Below, piece after piece: positions 34,667 through 43,325 of a DNA stretch of 64,000 nucleotides. The notes beneath the pieces are model-generated. The model made no database searches and was not told where the DNA came from. It saw only the letters and a program-made list of their open reading frames with translations. This DNA is from Pseudarthrobacter sulfonivorans (GTDB lineage: Bacteria; Actinomycetota; Actinomycetes; Actinomycetales; Micrococcaceae): NCBI RefSeq assembly GCF_014712225.1, contig NZ_JACXBW010000001.1:431061-495060 (forward strand). Reading direction: 5' to 3'. The position numbers were made by a program, and so were the translations under genes. Every line of letters starts with the position of its first letter. Positions within the stretch are counted from its first letter, which is position 1.

Positions 34667-36591
34667 CCGGCCGCCACCACCGCCGGTGCCCGCTGGGGCG
34701 TGGTTGCGGGCCCGCGTGCACTTCCTGACGGCGCAGGCTCCTTCTCCACCAACCCCCTGGCCGCTTGTTGCAGTGCGTCCACGCGTTTGAGCTCCGCTTT
34801 GATATCCCGGATGCGGATGTCCTTTTCGAGCGTGTACGTGGTGGCTGCTTTCTGCGCGGCTGCAACGGAGTCCGAAAGCGAGCGGTGGTGCTCCTGGGCA
34901 ATTTCGGTGAAGTGGTCACGGGTGGTCCGCTGGACCAGCCGGAGCCTGTCTTTGAGCTGCTTGCCCACCTGGAAGACCACATCGTCCAGCTGGCGGCGGA
35001 CCAGAGCTTTGGCTTCTGCCTGACGGCGCTTAAGTCTGGCTTCCTTGTCCTCCCGGTATGCCTTGCGTCCCAGGAGGAGACCGGCGCCGAGGGACAGCGG
35101 ATTGATCAGGGCCATTCCGAAGAGCCCCGTCAGGAGGCCGAACATCAGAACGCCTCCGTAGGAGCCCCGCATGCCGATAAGGACTTTTTGCACGGAGTTG
35201 ATGCGCCCGTCATCCAACCCGGGCATATCGTCCACGGGGTCCAGGGCGTCCCCGGTGTCGGAGACGCGCAGCACAGGAAGGGCCACCTCATCCTCGGAGA
35301 AGTGCTCGGCAACCTGGGTTGACAGCCACTGCGCCCGCTCACTTGTCCAGACAAAGGTGTCTGAAATGGCGGATGCGGCGCACTCTTCGAGCCATTTTGT
35401 GAACTCGGTCCACGTTGGTCCCGGATCGCCCAGGTCGATTGCCGTCTCAGCCTCGCGCTGGATCCGGCGCAACCGGTCCCGCAGGTCGTACTCCATATCG
35501 GCAATCAGGTCACCGATGCCATCGTTGAGGGTGATCTGCCAGCGGGCGGACCTCTTGCGGAGGTCGTCCGCCTCCAGTTTGGCCGCTTCCAGGCCGGCGA
35601 TCATGGCCGGGGTCCCTTGCGGGTCCTCCAGCGCAGCCAGTTCCGACTGCAGCGAAAGGCGAAGGTTATCCGCGACGGAGAGCAGATCCTGACTCACCGA
35701 GCGCCGCTGGATCCGTTCGGCCTTGCCCACAATTTCTGTCCGGAGGTGGCCGACCAGGCCGGGGAAGCCCGATTCGTTGTTCAGCTCCCCGTCCTGCTGC
35801 CGCGCGGCTTCGAGCCGGAGATCCGAGGAAACCGGAAACAGCGGGATCTCCGGCGACACCTGGGCGAGGTGTCCGCCGTCAAGCTCGGCTACCCGGCGCC
35901 AGTCCGGGTACAAATCCGTCTTGGACAACACGCCCACGACGCTTGGCGTAATGCGCATGGCCTGCCGGAGGAACCGGATCTCGGGCTCGGTGTATTCCTG
36001 GGACGCATCGGAGACGAGGAGCATGGCATCTGCCGTGGGCAAGGCCGTCAGAGTGGTGAGCGTGTGGGTTGACCCCAGGCCGCCGACCCCGGGCGAATCG
36101 ACAAGTGTCAGGCCGCCGGCCAGCACCCGGCGGGGCAGGAACACCTCCGCTGCCACCAGCTTCTTGGCATTACCGGGATTTCCGCGTTCGGAAACGTACG
36201 CTGCAAGGTCACCAATATTGATGGGCAGGCGCTCGAGGGCTGCTTCATCAGTGGGTTCCGCATCCGCGCGCGGCACCAGGACAGAGGCCGACGCCGGATC
36301 ACCGTGCCGGACGACGGTAGGCACCGACGTGGCGATGTCGTCATCGACAGGGCAGACCGGCGCGTTGACCAGGGCGTTAATGAGCTTGCTCTTCCCTTGC
36401 TTGAATTCGCCCACCACGATCACGCGGATACTGGGATCGTTCAGCCTGCGAAGGGTCTGGTCGAGGCGTTTGCGCAGATCGGCCCGCTCGCCCTCGCTGA
36501 CGATTTGGATACCCTGCTCAACAAGTTTTACCAGTTGGGCCGCCGTCGCGGGCGCCGCCTGCCTCGCGGGCCCTGAGGGGTCTGCCGTCAT
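34663..36591 (-). CDS. iniA: IniA-like dynamin-family GTPase
   Basis: 642 residues, matching IniA (about 640). G1 is VVGEFKQGKSKLINALV (about residue 70), with IATSVPTVVRHGD as switch I, LVDSPGVGGLGS as G3 and LSKTDLYPDW as G4. A pair of short hydrophobic helices, MFGLLTGLFGMALINPLSLG, is the likely membrane-insertion tip, followed by coiled helices. In mycobacteria IniA binds and fuses or divides membranes. ATG 36591 has GGAGGA 7 bases upstream. It is translationally coupled to the IniC-like gene and follows the IniB-like gene after 142 bp. Confidence 0.87.
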   Translation of the reverse strand: MTADPSGPARQAAPATAAQLVKLVEQGIQIVSEGERADLRKRLDQTLRRLNDPSIRVIVVGEFKQGKSKLINALVNAPVCPVDDDIATSVPTVVRHGDPASASVLVPRADAEPTDEAALERLPINIGDLAAYVSERGNPGNAKKLVAAEVFLPRRVLAGGLTLVDSPGVGGLGSTHTLTTLTALPTADAMLLVSDASQEYTEPEIRFLRQAMRITPSVVGVLSKTDLYPDWRRVAELDGGHLAQVSPEIPLFPVSSDLRLEAARQQDGELNNESGFPGLVGHLRTEIVGKAERIQRRSVSQDLLSVADNLRLSLQSELAALEDPQGTPAMIAGLEAAKLEADDLRKRSARWQITLNDGIGDLIADMEYDLRDRLRRIQREAETAIDLGDPGPTWTEFTKWLEECAASAISDTFVWTSERAQWLSTQVAEHFSEDEVALPVLRVSDTGDALDPVDDMPGLDDGRINSVQKVLIGMRGSYGGVLMFGLLTGLFGMALINPLSLGAGLLLGRKAYREDKEARLKRRQAEAKALVRRQLDDVVFQVGKQLKDRLRLVQRTTRDHFTEIAQEHHRSLSDSVAAAQKAATTYTLEKDIRIRDIKAELKRVDALQQAARGLVEKEPAPSGSARGPATTPQRAPAVVAAG

Positions 36592-36677
36592 TGCTCGATC
36601 CTCCGGTCGTTGCGCTTGAACCACAGCCAGTCCTTTGCGTCAGGTCGAAAATTGGACATTGGGGTAAGCCGGGAAGA

Positions 36678-36709
36678 GCCCGGCAGGAGATTGTGGTCTC
36701 CTGCCGGGC
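36678..36709 (-). terminator. Stable hairpin between the IniB-like and IniA-like genes
   Basis: A perfect 13 bp stem, GCCCGGCAGGAGA with its complement, around a 6 base loop. It starts 25 bases after the IniB stop. There is no T-tract on the minus strand, so it is more likely a partial terminator or an RNA-stabilising hairpin that makes iniB mRNA more abundant than iniA/iniC. Confidence 0.55.
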
Positions 36710-36733
36710 ACTGCCTGGATACCGCGGACGTGG

Positions 36734-37756
36734 CTAGGAGACTGCAGTTGCGTCGTCCCCGGCCAGGGCCACCGTGTTTTCGATCTCGGAGTTGTCCTGG
36801 AACGAGTCCGCCACCGAAAGCGAGTTGTCCGAGTTGTCCTGGAACGAGTCCGCCACCGAAAGCGAGTTCTCGGAGTTGTCCTGGAACGAGTCCGCCACCG
36901 AAAGCGAGTTGTCCGAGTTGTCCTGGAACGAGTCCGCCACCGCAAGCGAGTTGTCGGTGGTGGTGTTGCCGACGTCCTGAACATCAATGGCGTGGTTGGA
37001 GCTGTCCGAGTTGTCAGAGTTGTCGACGCGGTTGTCCGAGTTGTCGGAGTTGTCCGAGTTGTCGGAGTTGTCCGAGTTGTCGTTGTATGAATCGGCAACG
37101 TCGAGGTCCACGTCGGTGTTGAAGGAATCGTCAATGTCCGTATCGGTGTTGCCGACGCTGGCGTCACGGCCGGCATTGACGGAGTTGTCCGTCGAGCTGT
37201 CGTTGGAGTTGTCGGTGTTGTAGGAGTCCCTGATGTTGTTGGAATCCTTCATGTCCACGTCATCGCCGGCAGCCACTGCCCGGTCACCGGACGCGATAAC
37301 GGCGTGGTTGTCAAAGTACTGGGTGACATCGCCGTCAGCCCAGATGTTCTGGTTGACCGACTGGTCGGTGATGGTGTCGCGATCGTCCACCGTCGAGGTC
37401 CAGGAGTAGTTGTTCACAACGTTGTGCAGCTGCTGGACAGCGTGTGCGTGGTCCCCGTGGTCATCGTGGTCGTGGTCGCCGTGGGATGGAGGAGGCGTGA
37501 CCGCGACTGCTCCGCCGCCGGTTGCAGCGCCGTTGCCACCCGTGTTGTAGGAGCGGTCGAAGGAGGACGCGTTGACGGTGATGGGGGCGAAGTCCAGGAT
37601 GACCGGCAATGCCGCGTCAACATCCGCTGAGCAGACGCCGCCGAGACCGGCGTCATCCAAGGCGCGCTCAGGATCATCCAGGAACTCCTGTGTTGCCTCG
37701 TGGTTTCCGAAAAGGCTCATCAGGAACTGGACGAGGTCGTTTGCGAGTGTAGGCAT
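36734..37756 (-). CDS. iniB: IniB N-terminal-domain protein with Asp/Asn/Ser-rich repeats
   Basis: 340 residues. The first about 55 residues (LANDLVQFLMSLFGNHEATQ, then EFLDDPERALDDAGL) match the IniB N-terminal domain. A His/Asp-rich patch (HGDHDHDDHGDHAH) follows, then a long low-complexity region of Asn, Asp and Ser with four 14-residue repeats like NSLSVADSFQDNSD near the end. The mature chain is strongly acidic and has no signal peptide. Mycobacterial IniB is Gly/Ala-rich, so only the head is shared. ATG 37756 follows GAGGACC. The position ahead of the two dynamin genes reproduces the iniB-iniA-iniC order. Confidence 0.85.
   Translation of the reverse strand: MPTLANDLVQFLMSLFGNHEATQEFLDDPERALDDAGLGGVCSADVDAALPVILDFAPITVNASSFDRSYNTGGNGAATGGGAVAVTPPPSHGDHDHDDHGDHAHAVQQLHNVVNNYSWTSTVDDRDTITDQSVNQNIWADGDVTQYFDNHAVIASGDRAVAAGDDVDMKDSNNIRDSYNTDNSNDSSTDNSVNAGRDASVGNTDTDIDDSFNTDVDLDVADSYNDNSDNSDNSDNSDNSDNRVDNSDNSDSSNHAIDVQDVGNTTTDNSLAVADSFQDNSDNSLSVADSFQDNSENSLSVADSFQDNSDNSLSVADSFQDNSEIENTVALAGDDATAVS
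36788..36955 (-). repeat. Four 42 bp tandem repeats inside the IniB-like gene
   Basis: Each unit encodes a 14-residue step (NSLSVADSFQDNS plus D, E or N). Units are nearly identical at DNA level, differing mainly in the codons for Asp/Glu and Ser/Ala, so recent expansion or length variation between strains is likely. Confidence 0.85.
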
Positions 37757-37920
37757 TTGATGGTCCTCAATCTTCTCTGAGTCGTGGGTTGCCCGGCCTC
37801 ACTGCCGGGCGTGAATCAAACGTAAGGTCCCGCCCCTGGACCGGGCATCGGGTCGTTTCCCCCTACCGGCGGAGCCCCTGCCGGGGGTCCGGTTCCCGTG
37901 CCGTTAGGGGTATTAGGGGA

Positions 37921-39966
37921 TCACTCATGCTGGGGGGCATCGGGTCCCAGGGCAAGCCTCAGCCTGACCAGGAGATCCGAGCGGTTTTCAGCGCCCAATC
38001 GGCGGCGCATCCGGGCGATATGGTGCTCGGCGGTCCGCGGGGAGATGTAGATTGTTTCCCCGATTTCGCGGTAGGTTTTGCCTTCCAGCACCAGCCGTGC
38101 CACCTCTTTTTCGCGTTCACTCAGGATCGAGGCATCGGGCTGGCCGGTGCCGTTGACCTGGTCCGCGGGACGTCCGCTGCGGACCTCCGGCTGCCCGTTG
38201 GGGCTCGGCACGGACGAGTTTCCCTGGGGATGGAGGTCCCGGGCGCAGGACAGGAGGCGCACCATGTCCTTGCGCTCATCTGCCCGTGCTGCGGCGTGGC
38301 CGGCCAGTCGTGCCCCCTCCCAGGGCATTCCGACGGCGTTCAGCCCCCGGGCGGCAGCCTCCACGTCCGCAGCCTGGAACTTTCCGGCAAGGACCGATAC
38401 CCATGCTTTGCCCGCAGCAGCCAGCCGCGACGCAAGATGGCTATGGTCTGCCGCCCGGACCAACGCTGAGGCGTGGGGGGCCAGGTCGCTGGGACTCTCA
38501 TTCAGCAGGGCTGCTTGGACCGCAGCCCAGTGCAGGGGCAGGGACCATAGCGGCGGCTCCCCCAGGTCCCGCAAAAGCTTCCACGCTTCGTCAAGGTAGT
38601 GCGAGACGCGCCTGGTTTCCCTCAGCCGGGCAGCGGTGATCATCAGTTCCCCCCACGGCAGCAGGCTGTACAGGTCAACAGTGGTGTGCAGCATTGCCTC
38701 GCGGGCGCGTTCCCAGGCCAGTACCAGGTCGTGGACTTCACCGCTCCTGCGGGCCAGGCCCACTTCCAAAGCCGCGCAGAGGAACTCGTCACGGGGCACC
38801 AACGGCCAATGGTTAGCTTTGGAAGCCTCGTTGATGGCGAGTCTGGCCTCGTCGGGGTTGTCCTGTTGCATGGCCGACCACGCCTGGAGCAGGAAAAGCC
38901 GGGGCTTGGCCGAATCGCCTCCCTGGCCCGCCGCAGCCGCGGCCCGCGCAATGGTTTCCGCGAGGTGCGGTTCGCCGCTGTGCAGGGCCACAAGCGCCGC
39001 CAGGGCACCGGGTGTCTCCGGAACGGGCAGTGCTGCTCCCGACGCGTTCAGCATGTCCGACGCGTGGATGAGGGTGGGAAGTCCTTGATGCGGATCCCCG
39101 GACAACGATTCCACAATGCCATGGGCTGTCTGCGCTTGTGCCACGGCCAGGAGTGTCGGCGATTCCGCTGCAGAGCCGGCCGGGAACATTGCCTCCGCAC
39201 CCGAACGGTTCCCGCAGCCGATCATCGCAACCGCGGCAGCCGGGCCGGACGGCCCTACCCTTGCCGGGCCCAACCAGGTGTACACGTCGGCACCGCGTGC
39301 CAGCATGCCCCGCTGCGCCCAGACAGCGGCCGCCACATCCACTCCGAGACGGAGGTCAGGAGGATCAGGGCTCATGAGCAGCCCATCGATGATCCGTCCG
39401 GCAGCATCCAGGTCCCCCGTGGCCGAAGCTGCCTGGGCGCGGCGGGCCGCGGTGCCCAGCTCATCAGCCCCCGCGAGAAGGGCCTCGCCGTACAGCTGGG
39501 AGGCCAGGCCCGGATTGTGCTCCAATGCCCTGTCTCCGGCTTTTTCGAGCTCGGCTGCAACGCGGCGGTCCGCCAACCCGCTCCGGGCCAGCTCGCGCGC
39601 AAATTCGCCGAGGGGACGGCCGTCCGCAGCGAACCGGCCCACGAGTTCGCGCTGCAGTGCATGCACCCGTGGAGTGGGCGTAGACGTCAAAAGGGCGTGT
39701 TGGGCGGTCCCCACCACAGTGCCGTCGGCGTTGAGAAGCCCGGACGATTCAGCCCGGGCCACCAAGGCTTCGAGGCTCTCCACCTCACCGTCGGCGACCC
39801 TGCGCTCAAGTTCCTGCGGCAACGGTCCGGGGAGGGTGAATCCCACCGACAATGCCAGCAGGAGTTCCCTGACTACGGCGTTTTCCGCGTGGAGCTGGTC
39901 GGCCACACGCTGGGGGTTGGCGGGCGCTGTCACTTCCTGTGCCGACGCGGTCTGGCGGGGTACCAT
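37921..39966 (-). CDS. LuxR-family regulator of the Ini-like cassette
   Basis: 681 residues. The C-terminus has a clear LuxR helix-turn-helix: LSEREKEVARLVLEGKTYRE, IGETIYISPRTAEHHIARMR. The preceding about 600 residues are alpha-helical with TPR-like repeats; no Walker A motif was found, unlike classical LAL regulators. In mycobacteria iniBAC is controlled by IniR, a LuxR-type protein, so this gene is the probable functional counterpart (inference). It starts 3 bp after the Hsp70 stop, so both are in one transcript, and reads toward iniB, 165 bp downstream. Confidence 0.87.
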   Translation of the reverse strand: MVPRQTASAQEVTAPANPQRVADQLHAENAVVRELLLALSVGFTLPGPLPQELERRVADGEVESLEALVARAESSGLLNADGTVVGTAQHALLTSTPTPRVHALQRELVGRFAADGRPLGEFARELARSGLADRRVAAELEKAGDRALEHNPGLASQLYGEALLAGADELGTAARRAQAASATGDLDAAGRIIDGLLMSPDPPDLRLGVDVAAAVWAQRGMLARGADVYTWLGPARVGPSGPAAAVAMIGCGNRSGAEAMFPAGSAAESPTLLAVAQAQTAHGIVESLSGDPHQGLPTLIHASDMLNASGAALPVPETPGALAALVALHSGEPHLAETIARAAAAAGQGGDSAKPRLFLLQAWSAMQQDNPDEARLAINEASKANHWPLVPRDEFLCAALEVGLARRSGEVHDLVLAWERAREAMLHTTVDLYSLLPWGELMITAARLRETRRVSHYLDEAWKLLRDLGEPPLWSLPLHWAAVQAALLNESPSDLAPHASALVRAADHSHLASRLAAAGKAWVSVLAGKFQAADVEAAARGLNAVGMPWEGARLAGHAAARADERKDMVRLLSCARDLHPQGNSSVPSPNGQPEVRSGRPADQVNGTGQPDASILSEREKEVARLVLEGKTYREIGETIYISPRTAEHHIARMRRRLGAENRSDLLVRLRLALGPDAPQHE

Positions 39967-39969
39967 GCG

Positions 39970-42033
39970 TCACCCTGCCGGAAGTGTCGTCGGATCAGTG
40001 GCCGGCGCGGGCGACGCCGCGCTCGTCTCGGGCGCAGGCGCCGCGCTCGTCTCGGGACCAGGTTCCGTCGTTGCAGGCGGCGTCGTGGCAGGCGGCGTCG
40101 TTACAGGCGGCGGTTCCACCGGCGGCGTCGTGGCAGGCGGGGGCTCCACCGGCGGCGTCGTGGCAGGCGGCGGCTCCACCGGCGGGGTCGTGGTAGGCGG
40201 CTGCTCCACCGGCGGCGTCGTGGCAGGCGGGGTCGTCGCAGGCGGCGGTCCCGCGGCTGGGGTCGTCGCAGGTGCATCCGTCGTGGGCGTCCCGGGCGTT
40301 CCCGGCGCGGCCACCTGGGCGGGATCACTTGATGTCCCCGCCCCGCCTGGCGTGGACCCTGCTGCCCCACCGCCCGGCGTCGGGCCGGGCGGGGGTGATG
40401 CCGACTCGGAGGGCTTGCTGGTGGGAGAGGCAGCCGCGTCGAGCCCGGCGGAACTGGCAGAAGTATCCGCAGGCTTCGCGCTTGCCTCGATGCCTATCAC
40501 GGGCTCCTGCGCCTCGCCCGGGGCTGCGGCAGGAGCCTCCGCCGGGCCACCGCCGCCCGGAGCGGCCTCGGCTGGCGCGGCCGGCGGAGCGAACATCGCG
40601 CTGAGGTTTCCCAGACCCTCAGGGCTCCCCGCCGCGGTGGCGGTCAGGATGGTGAACAGGGCGGCCCCGGCGGCCACTGCCGTCAGCCGTATGGCCGGCC
40701 GAGGGGCATGTGCTCCGCCCCTCGTCGTGTGGGCGCGGCCGCCGGCATGTGTATGGCTCGCGGCAACGCCCCTGGCACCGTCGCCGGCGGCGGCGGCAGC
40801 GTCGGTGCCAGTCAAGGAGCCAAACGCTGCCGCGGATTTCCGGGACCAGCTGGCACGGCGGTCATCGCCGTGCGGCCCAACAGCTACATCTGCCGGCGCG
40901 GGGATTTCAGGGACCCCATCACCGGTCTCAGCGGGCGCTGCCACAGCGGCCGCAGCGGCCCGGAGCGCAGCCACTGCCGCGCCGAGGCAGATGGAAGATT
41001 TGGGATCGGCGTCCACGGCGATGGGCCGGTCCAGCTGTTCCGAGATCAGCTGCGCCACCAAGGGAATCCTTGACGAACCACCTATCAGGAGAACCGCGGT
41101 CAGGTCAGCCGGCTCCAGGTCAAGTTGTTCCAAGGACCGTTCGAGGGCCTCCACGGTTTCGCGGATAGGCTCGTCGATCATCGCCTCAAACTCGGAACGG
41201 ACCAGCCGCACCTGCTGCTGCGCGCCGGGCAGGAAAACCGAAATGCTCGCCTCGCTGTCGGCTGAGAGCGCTTCCTTCGCCTCCACGCATTCACGCTTAA
41301 GCCGGGCCAGCGCCGCCAGGGCACCAGGCTCTTCCGGGTCAAGGGCTGCCAAGGCTTCGCCCGTGTGCGCTGCGACGTGGCGGAACACCTCGGCGTCGAA
41401 GTCGGCGCCGCCGAGCCCTTCGATGCCTTCCGGGCTGCCCAGGAATTCGAAGCGGCCGTTGCCGTCCTTCCGCAGGACTGCCGTGTCAAAAGTTCCCCCG
41501 CCGAGGTCGTAAACGGCGATGGTGCTGCCGTCCTCCACACGCACCTGGGAGGCATAGTGCAGTGCCGCCGCTTCCGGTTCGCTGATGAGCGTGACGTTGT
41601 GCAGTCCCCTGGCGGCGAGTGCTGCCAGGACCGCCGAGGTGCGGTGTCCGCCCCAGGCCGCAGGGTGCGAGACGATGATTTCCGACGGCGGGGCGCCCTC
41701 GCGTTCTCCGGCCCTGTCCACAACCCACTGGGCCATGGTGGCAAAGATGTCTTCAGCCTGCAGTGAGAGCGCGCCCACGGCCAGGGGGACGCTGTCACCG
41801 ATCCGGCGTTTGAACTCACGCACCACCCGGCCCGGATCGTCCAGGCCGCGGCGCTCTGCAGCCTCCCCCACCAGGACGGGGCCCTCTTCGGGGTAGTACA
41901 CCACAGACGGGACCGACGTACCGCGGAGCCCCAACGGCAGGCTCTCCGGAACTGACTGGGCGCCCTGGTCATTCTTGGCAATGGCGGCGGCAGTGAAACT
42001 GGTCCCGACATCAATGGCGAGAACGTAACTCAT
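39970..42033 (-). CDS. Membrane-anchored Hsp70/DnaK-like ATPase with Pro/Thr-rich tail
   Basis: 687 residues. Residues 1-365 are an Hsp70 actin-like ATPase: phosphate 1 AIDVGTSFTAAAIAK, phosphate 2 IAVYDLGGGTFDTAVL and adenosine motif VLLIGGSSRIPLVAQLI. No DnaK substrate-binding domain follows. After a linker, one transmembrane helix (LTAVAAGAALFTILTATAAG, about 447-469) leads to a 218-residue outside tail rich in Pro, Thr and Ala with repeats of TTPPVEPPPA. The tail could span or bind the cell wall. First gene of a transcript with the LuxR regulator. The topology suggests a sensor or extracytoplasmic tether, not a folding chaperone (inference). Confidence 0.88.
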   Translation of the reverse strand: MSYVLAIDVGTSFTAAAIAKNDQGAQSVPESLPLGLRGTSVPSVVYYPEEGPVLVGEAAERRGLDDPGRVVREFKRRIGDSVPLAVGALSLQAEDIFATMAQWVVDRAGEREGAPPSEIIVSHPAAWGGHRTSAVLAALAARGLHNVTLISEPEAAALHYASQVRVEDGSTIAVYDLGGGTFDTAVLRKDGNGRFEFLGSPEGIEGLGGADFDAEVFRHVAAHTGEALAALDPEEPGALAALARLKRECVEAKEALSADSEASISVFLPGAQQQVRLVRSEFEAMIDEPIRETVEALERSLEQLDLEPADLTAVLLIGGSSRIPLVAQLISEQLDRPIAVDADPKSSICLGAAVAALRAAAAAVAAPAETGDGVPEIPAPADVAVGPHGDDRRASWSRKSAAAFGSLTGTDAAAAAGDGARGVAASHTHAGGRAHTTRGGAHAPRPAIRLTAVAAGAALFTILTATAAGSPEGLGNLSAMFAPPAAPAEAAPGGGGPAEAPAAAPGEAQEPVIGIEASAKPADTSASSAGLDAAASPTSKPSESASPPPGPTPGGGAAGSTPGGAGTSSDPAQVAAPGTPGTPTTDAPATTPAAGPPPATTPPATTPPVEQPPTTTPPVEPPPATTPPVEPPPATTPPVEPPPVTTPPATTPPATTEPGPETSAAPAPETSAASPAPATDPTTLPAG
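40080..40260 (-). repeat. 30 bp tandem repeats encoding TTPPVEPPPA in the Hsp70-like tail
   Basis: About five degenerate 30 bp units (GGCGTCGTGGCAGGCGG core on the plus strand) encode the Pro/Thr-rich wall-spanning segment. Units vary in number-prone fashion. Confidence 0.75.
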
Positions 42034-42191
42034 GGGTACCTCTGAAGAACGCAGCTGGCCGGTCCGCGAGCTTCATCACGGACGAGCTTCAACCAAGGTA
42101 GCATCACCGTCTGCCGGGCGACAGCCTCATTTGTACACCGATTGGCGAATCACCCGGCCGCCGTAAGGGACCGCGCGCAAGAAACTCCTGC

Positions 42192-43325
42192 TCAGAGGCC
42201 CGAGTAGGAGTGCAGGCCGTTGAAGAACTGGTTAACTATCGTGAAGTTGAAGACGACACAGAGGTACCCGACAATCGACAGCCAGGCAGCCCGGGTCCCG
42301 GTCCACCCGCGGGTGGCACGGGCGTGGAGGTAGCCGGCGTAGACCACCCAGATAACGAACGTCCATACTTCCTTGGTATCCCAGCCCCAGAAACGGCCCC
42401 AGGCTTTCTCGGCCCAGATGGCGCCGAACATGAGGGTGAAGGTCCAGCCGATGAAAGCGATGGCGTTGATTCGGTAGGACAGGTTCTCCAGGCTGAGGGC
42501 CGACGGCACCAGGCGCATGAAGCCAAGCTTGTCGGCTCCCCCGCCGGCAATGGTCTTTTGCCGGTGGGACTGGACCAACTGCAGCGCGGACATGGCAAAA
42601 GTCAGGGTGAACAGCGCCGAGGACATCACGGCGATGGAGACATGGATGACCAGCCAGTAGCTCTGCAGGGCCGGGACGAGGTGGCCTACCGGGGTCCAGT
42701 AAGCAACGGAAGCGGCCACCAGCATGATGATCGCCAGCCCCACCACGAACGTGCCCAGGAACCGCAGGTCGCGGCGGATCAGGACCAGCAGGAACACGGC
42801 CACCGCCACAAAGGCGCCCGTGGTGAGGAACTCGTACATGTTGCCCCACGGCACGCGGCCGGCACCCAGGGCGCGGGTGACAACGCCGGCACCGTGGATC
42901 AGGACACCGAGAACGGTCAGGGCGACAGCCACCCGGGCCGGAACCCGGCGTTCTCCTGCGTAGCGCATGTCGGCGTCGGCGGTCCGCCCTGCAGCGGAGC
43001 CCGCTCCGGCCTGCTTGGCAGCGGACGACGACGGCCGTTCAGCCCGTCCGGCTGGCCCGGCCAGGTGCGAATCCACACGGTTCGCTCCCGCGCCGGCGTC
43101 AAGGGAAGTGCCGGCGGACGCACCTACTCCGGCCGCCACCGGAACCTTGGTCCCGGCTACAGTCCCTGCAGCCTCCGCCGCCTTGAGGTCGACGGCGCGC
43201 AGGACCTTGCTGCTCTTGGCCAAATCCCAGGCGAAGGCGATGAAGGCCACGGTATAGGTACCGGCGGCGAGCAGCATCAGCAGTTCGCTGTATGCGCCCA
43301 TGGTTTCGTTGATGACGAAAGGCAT
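42192..43325 (-). CDS. ccsB: Cytochrome c biogenesis protein CcsB
   Basis: 377 residues, multi-spanning haem handling protein of system II cytochrome c maturation. The signature WGRFWGWDTKEVW is present, with flanking His residues in helices (HLVPALQSYWLVIHVSIAV). An unusual Ala/Gly-rich soluble linker of about 80 residues (GTKVPVAAGVGASAGTSL...) interrupts the chain after the first helix. With ResB it exports haem and joins it to apocytochromes. The start overlaps the resB stop by one base (TAATG). Confidence 0.95.
   Translation of the reverse strand: MPFVINETMGAYSELLMLLAAGTYTVAFIAFAWDLAKSSKVLRAVDLKAAEAAGTVAGTKVPVAAGVGASAGTSLDAGAGANRVDSHLAGPAGRAERPSSSAAKQAGAGSAAGRTADADMRYAGERRVPARVAVALTVLGVLIHGAGVVTRALGAGRVPWGNMYEFLTTGAFVAVAVFLLVLIRRDLRFLGTFVVGLAIIMLVAASVAYWTPVGHLVPALQSYWLVIHVSIAVMSSALFTLTFAMSALQLVQSHRQKTIAGGGADKLGFMRLVPSALSLENLSYRINAIAFIGWTFTLMFGAIWAEKAWGRFWGWDTKEVWTFVIWVVYAGYLHARATRGWTGTRAAWLSIVGYLCVVFNFTIVNQFFNGLHSYSGL

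Noticed and set aside
36788..36955. Regular repeats resembling a CRISPR array
   Set aside because: No unique spacers: the units are contiguous 42 bp coding repeats in frame with the IniB-like protein. No cas genes are near.
36774..36980. Plus-strand frame reading ELSELSWNESATESE repeats
   Set aside because: Antisense image of the IniB repeats; the minus strand gives the IniB head domain and a ribosome site.
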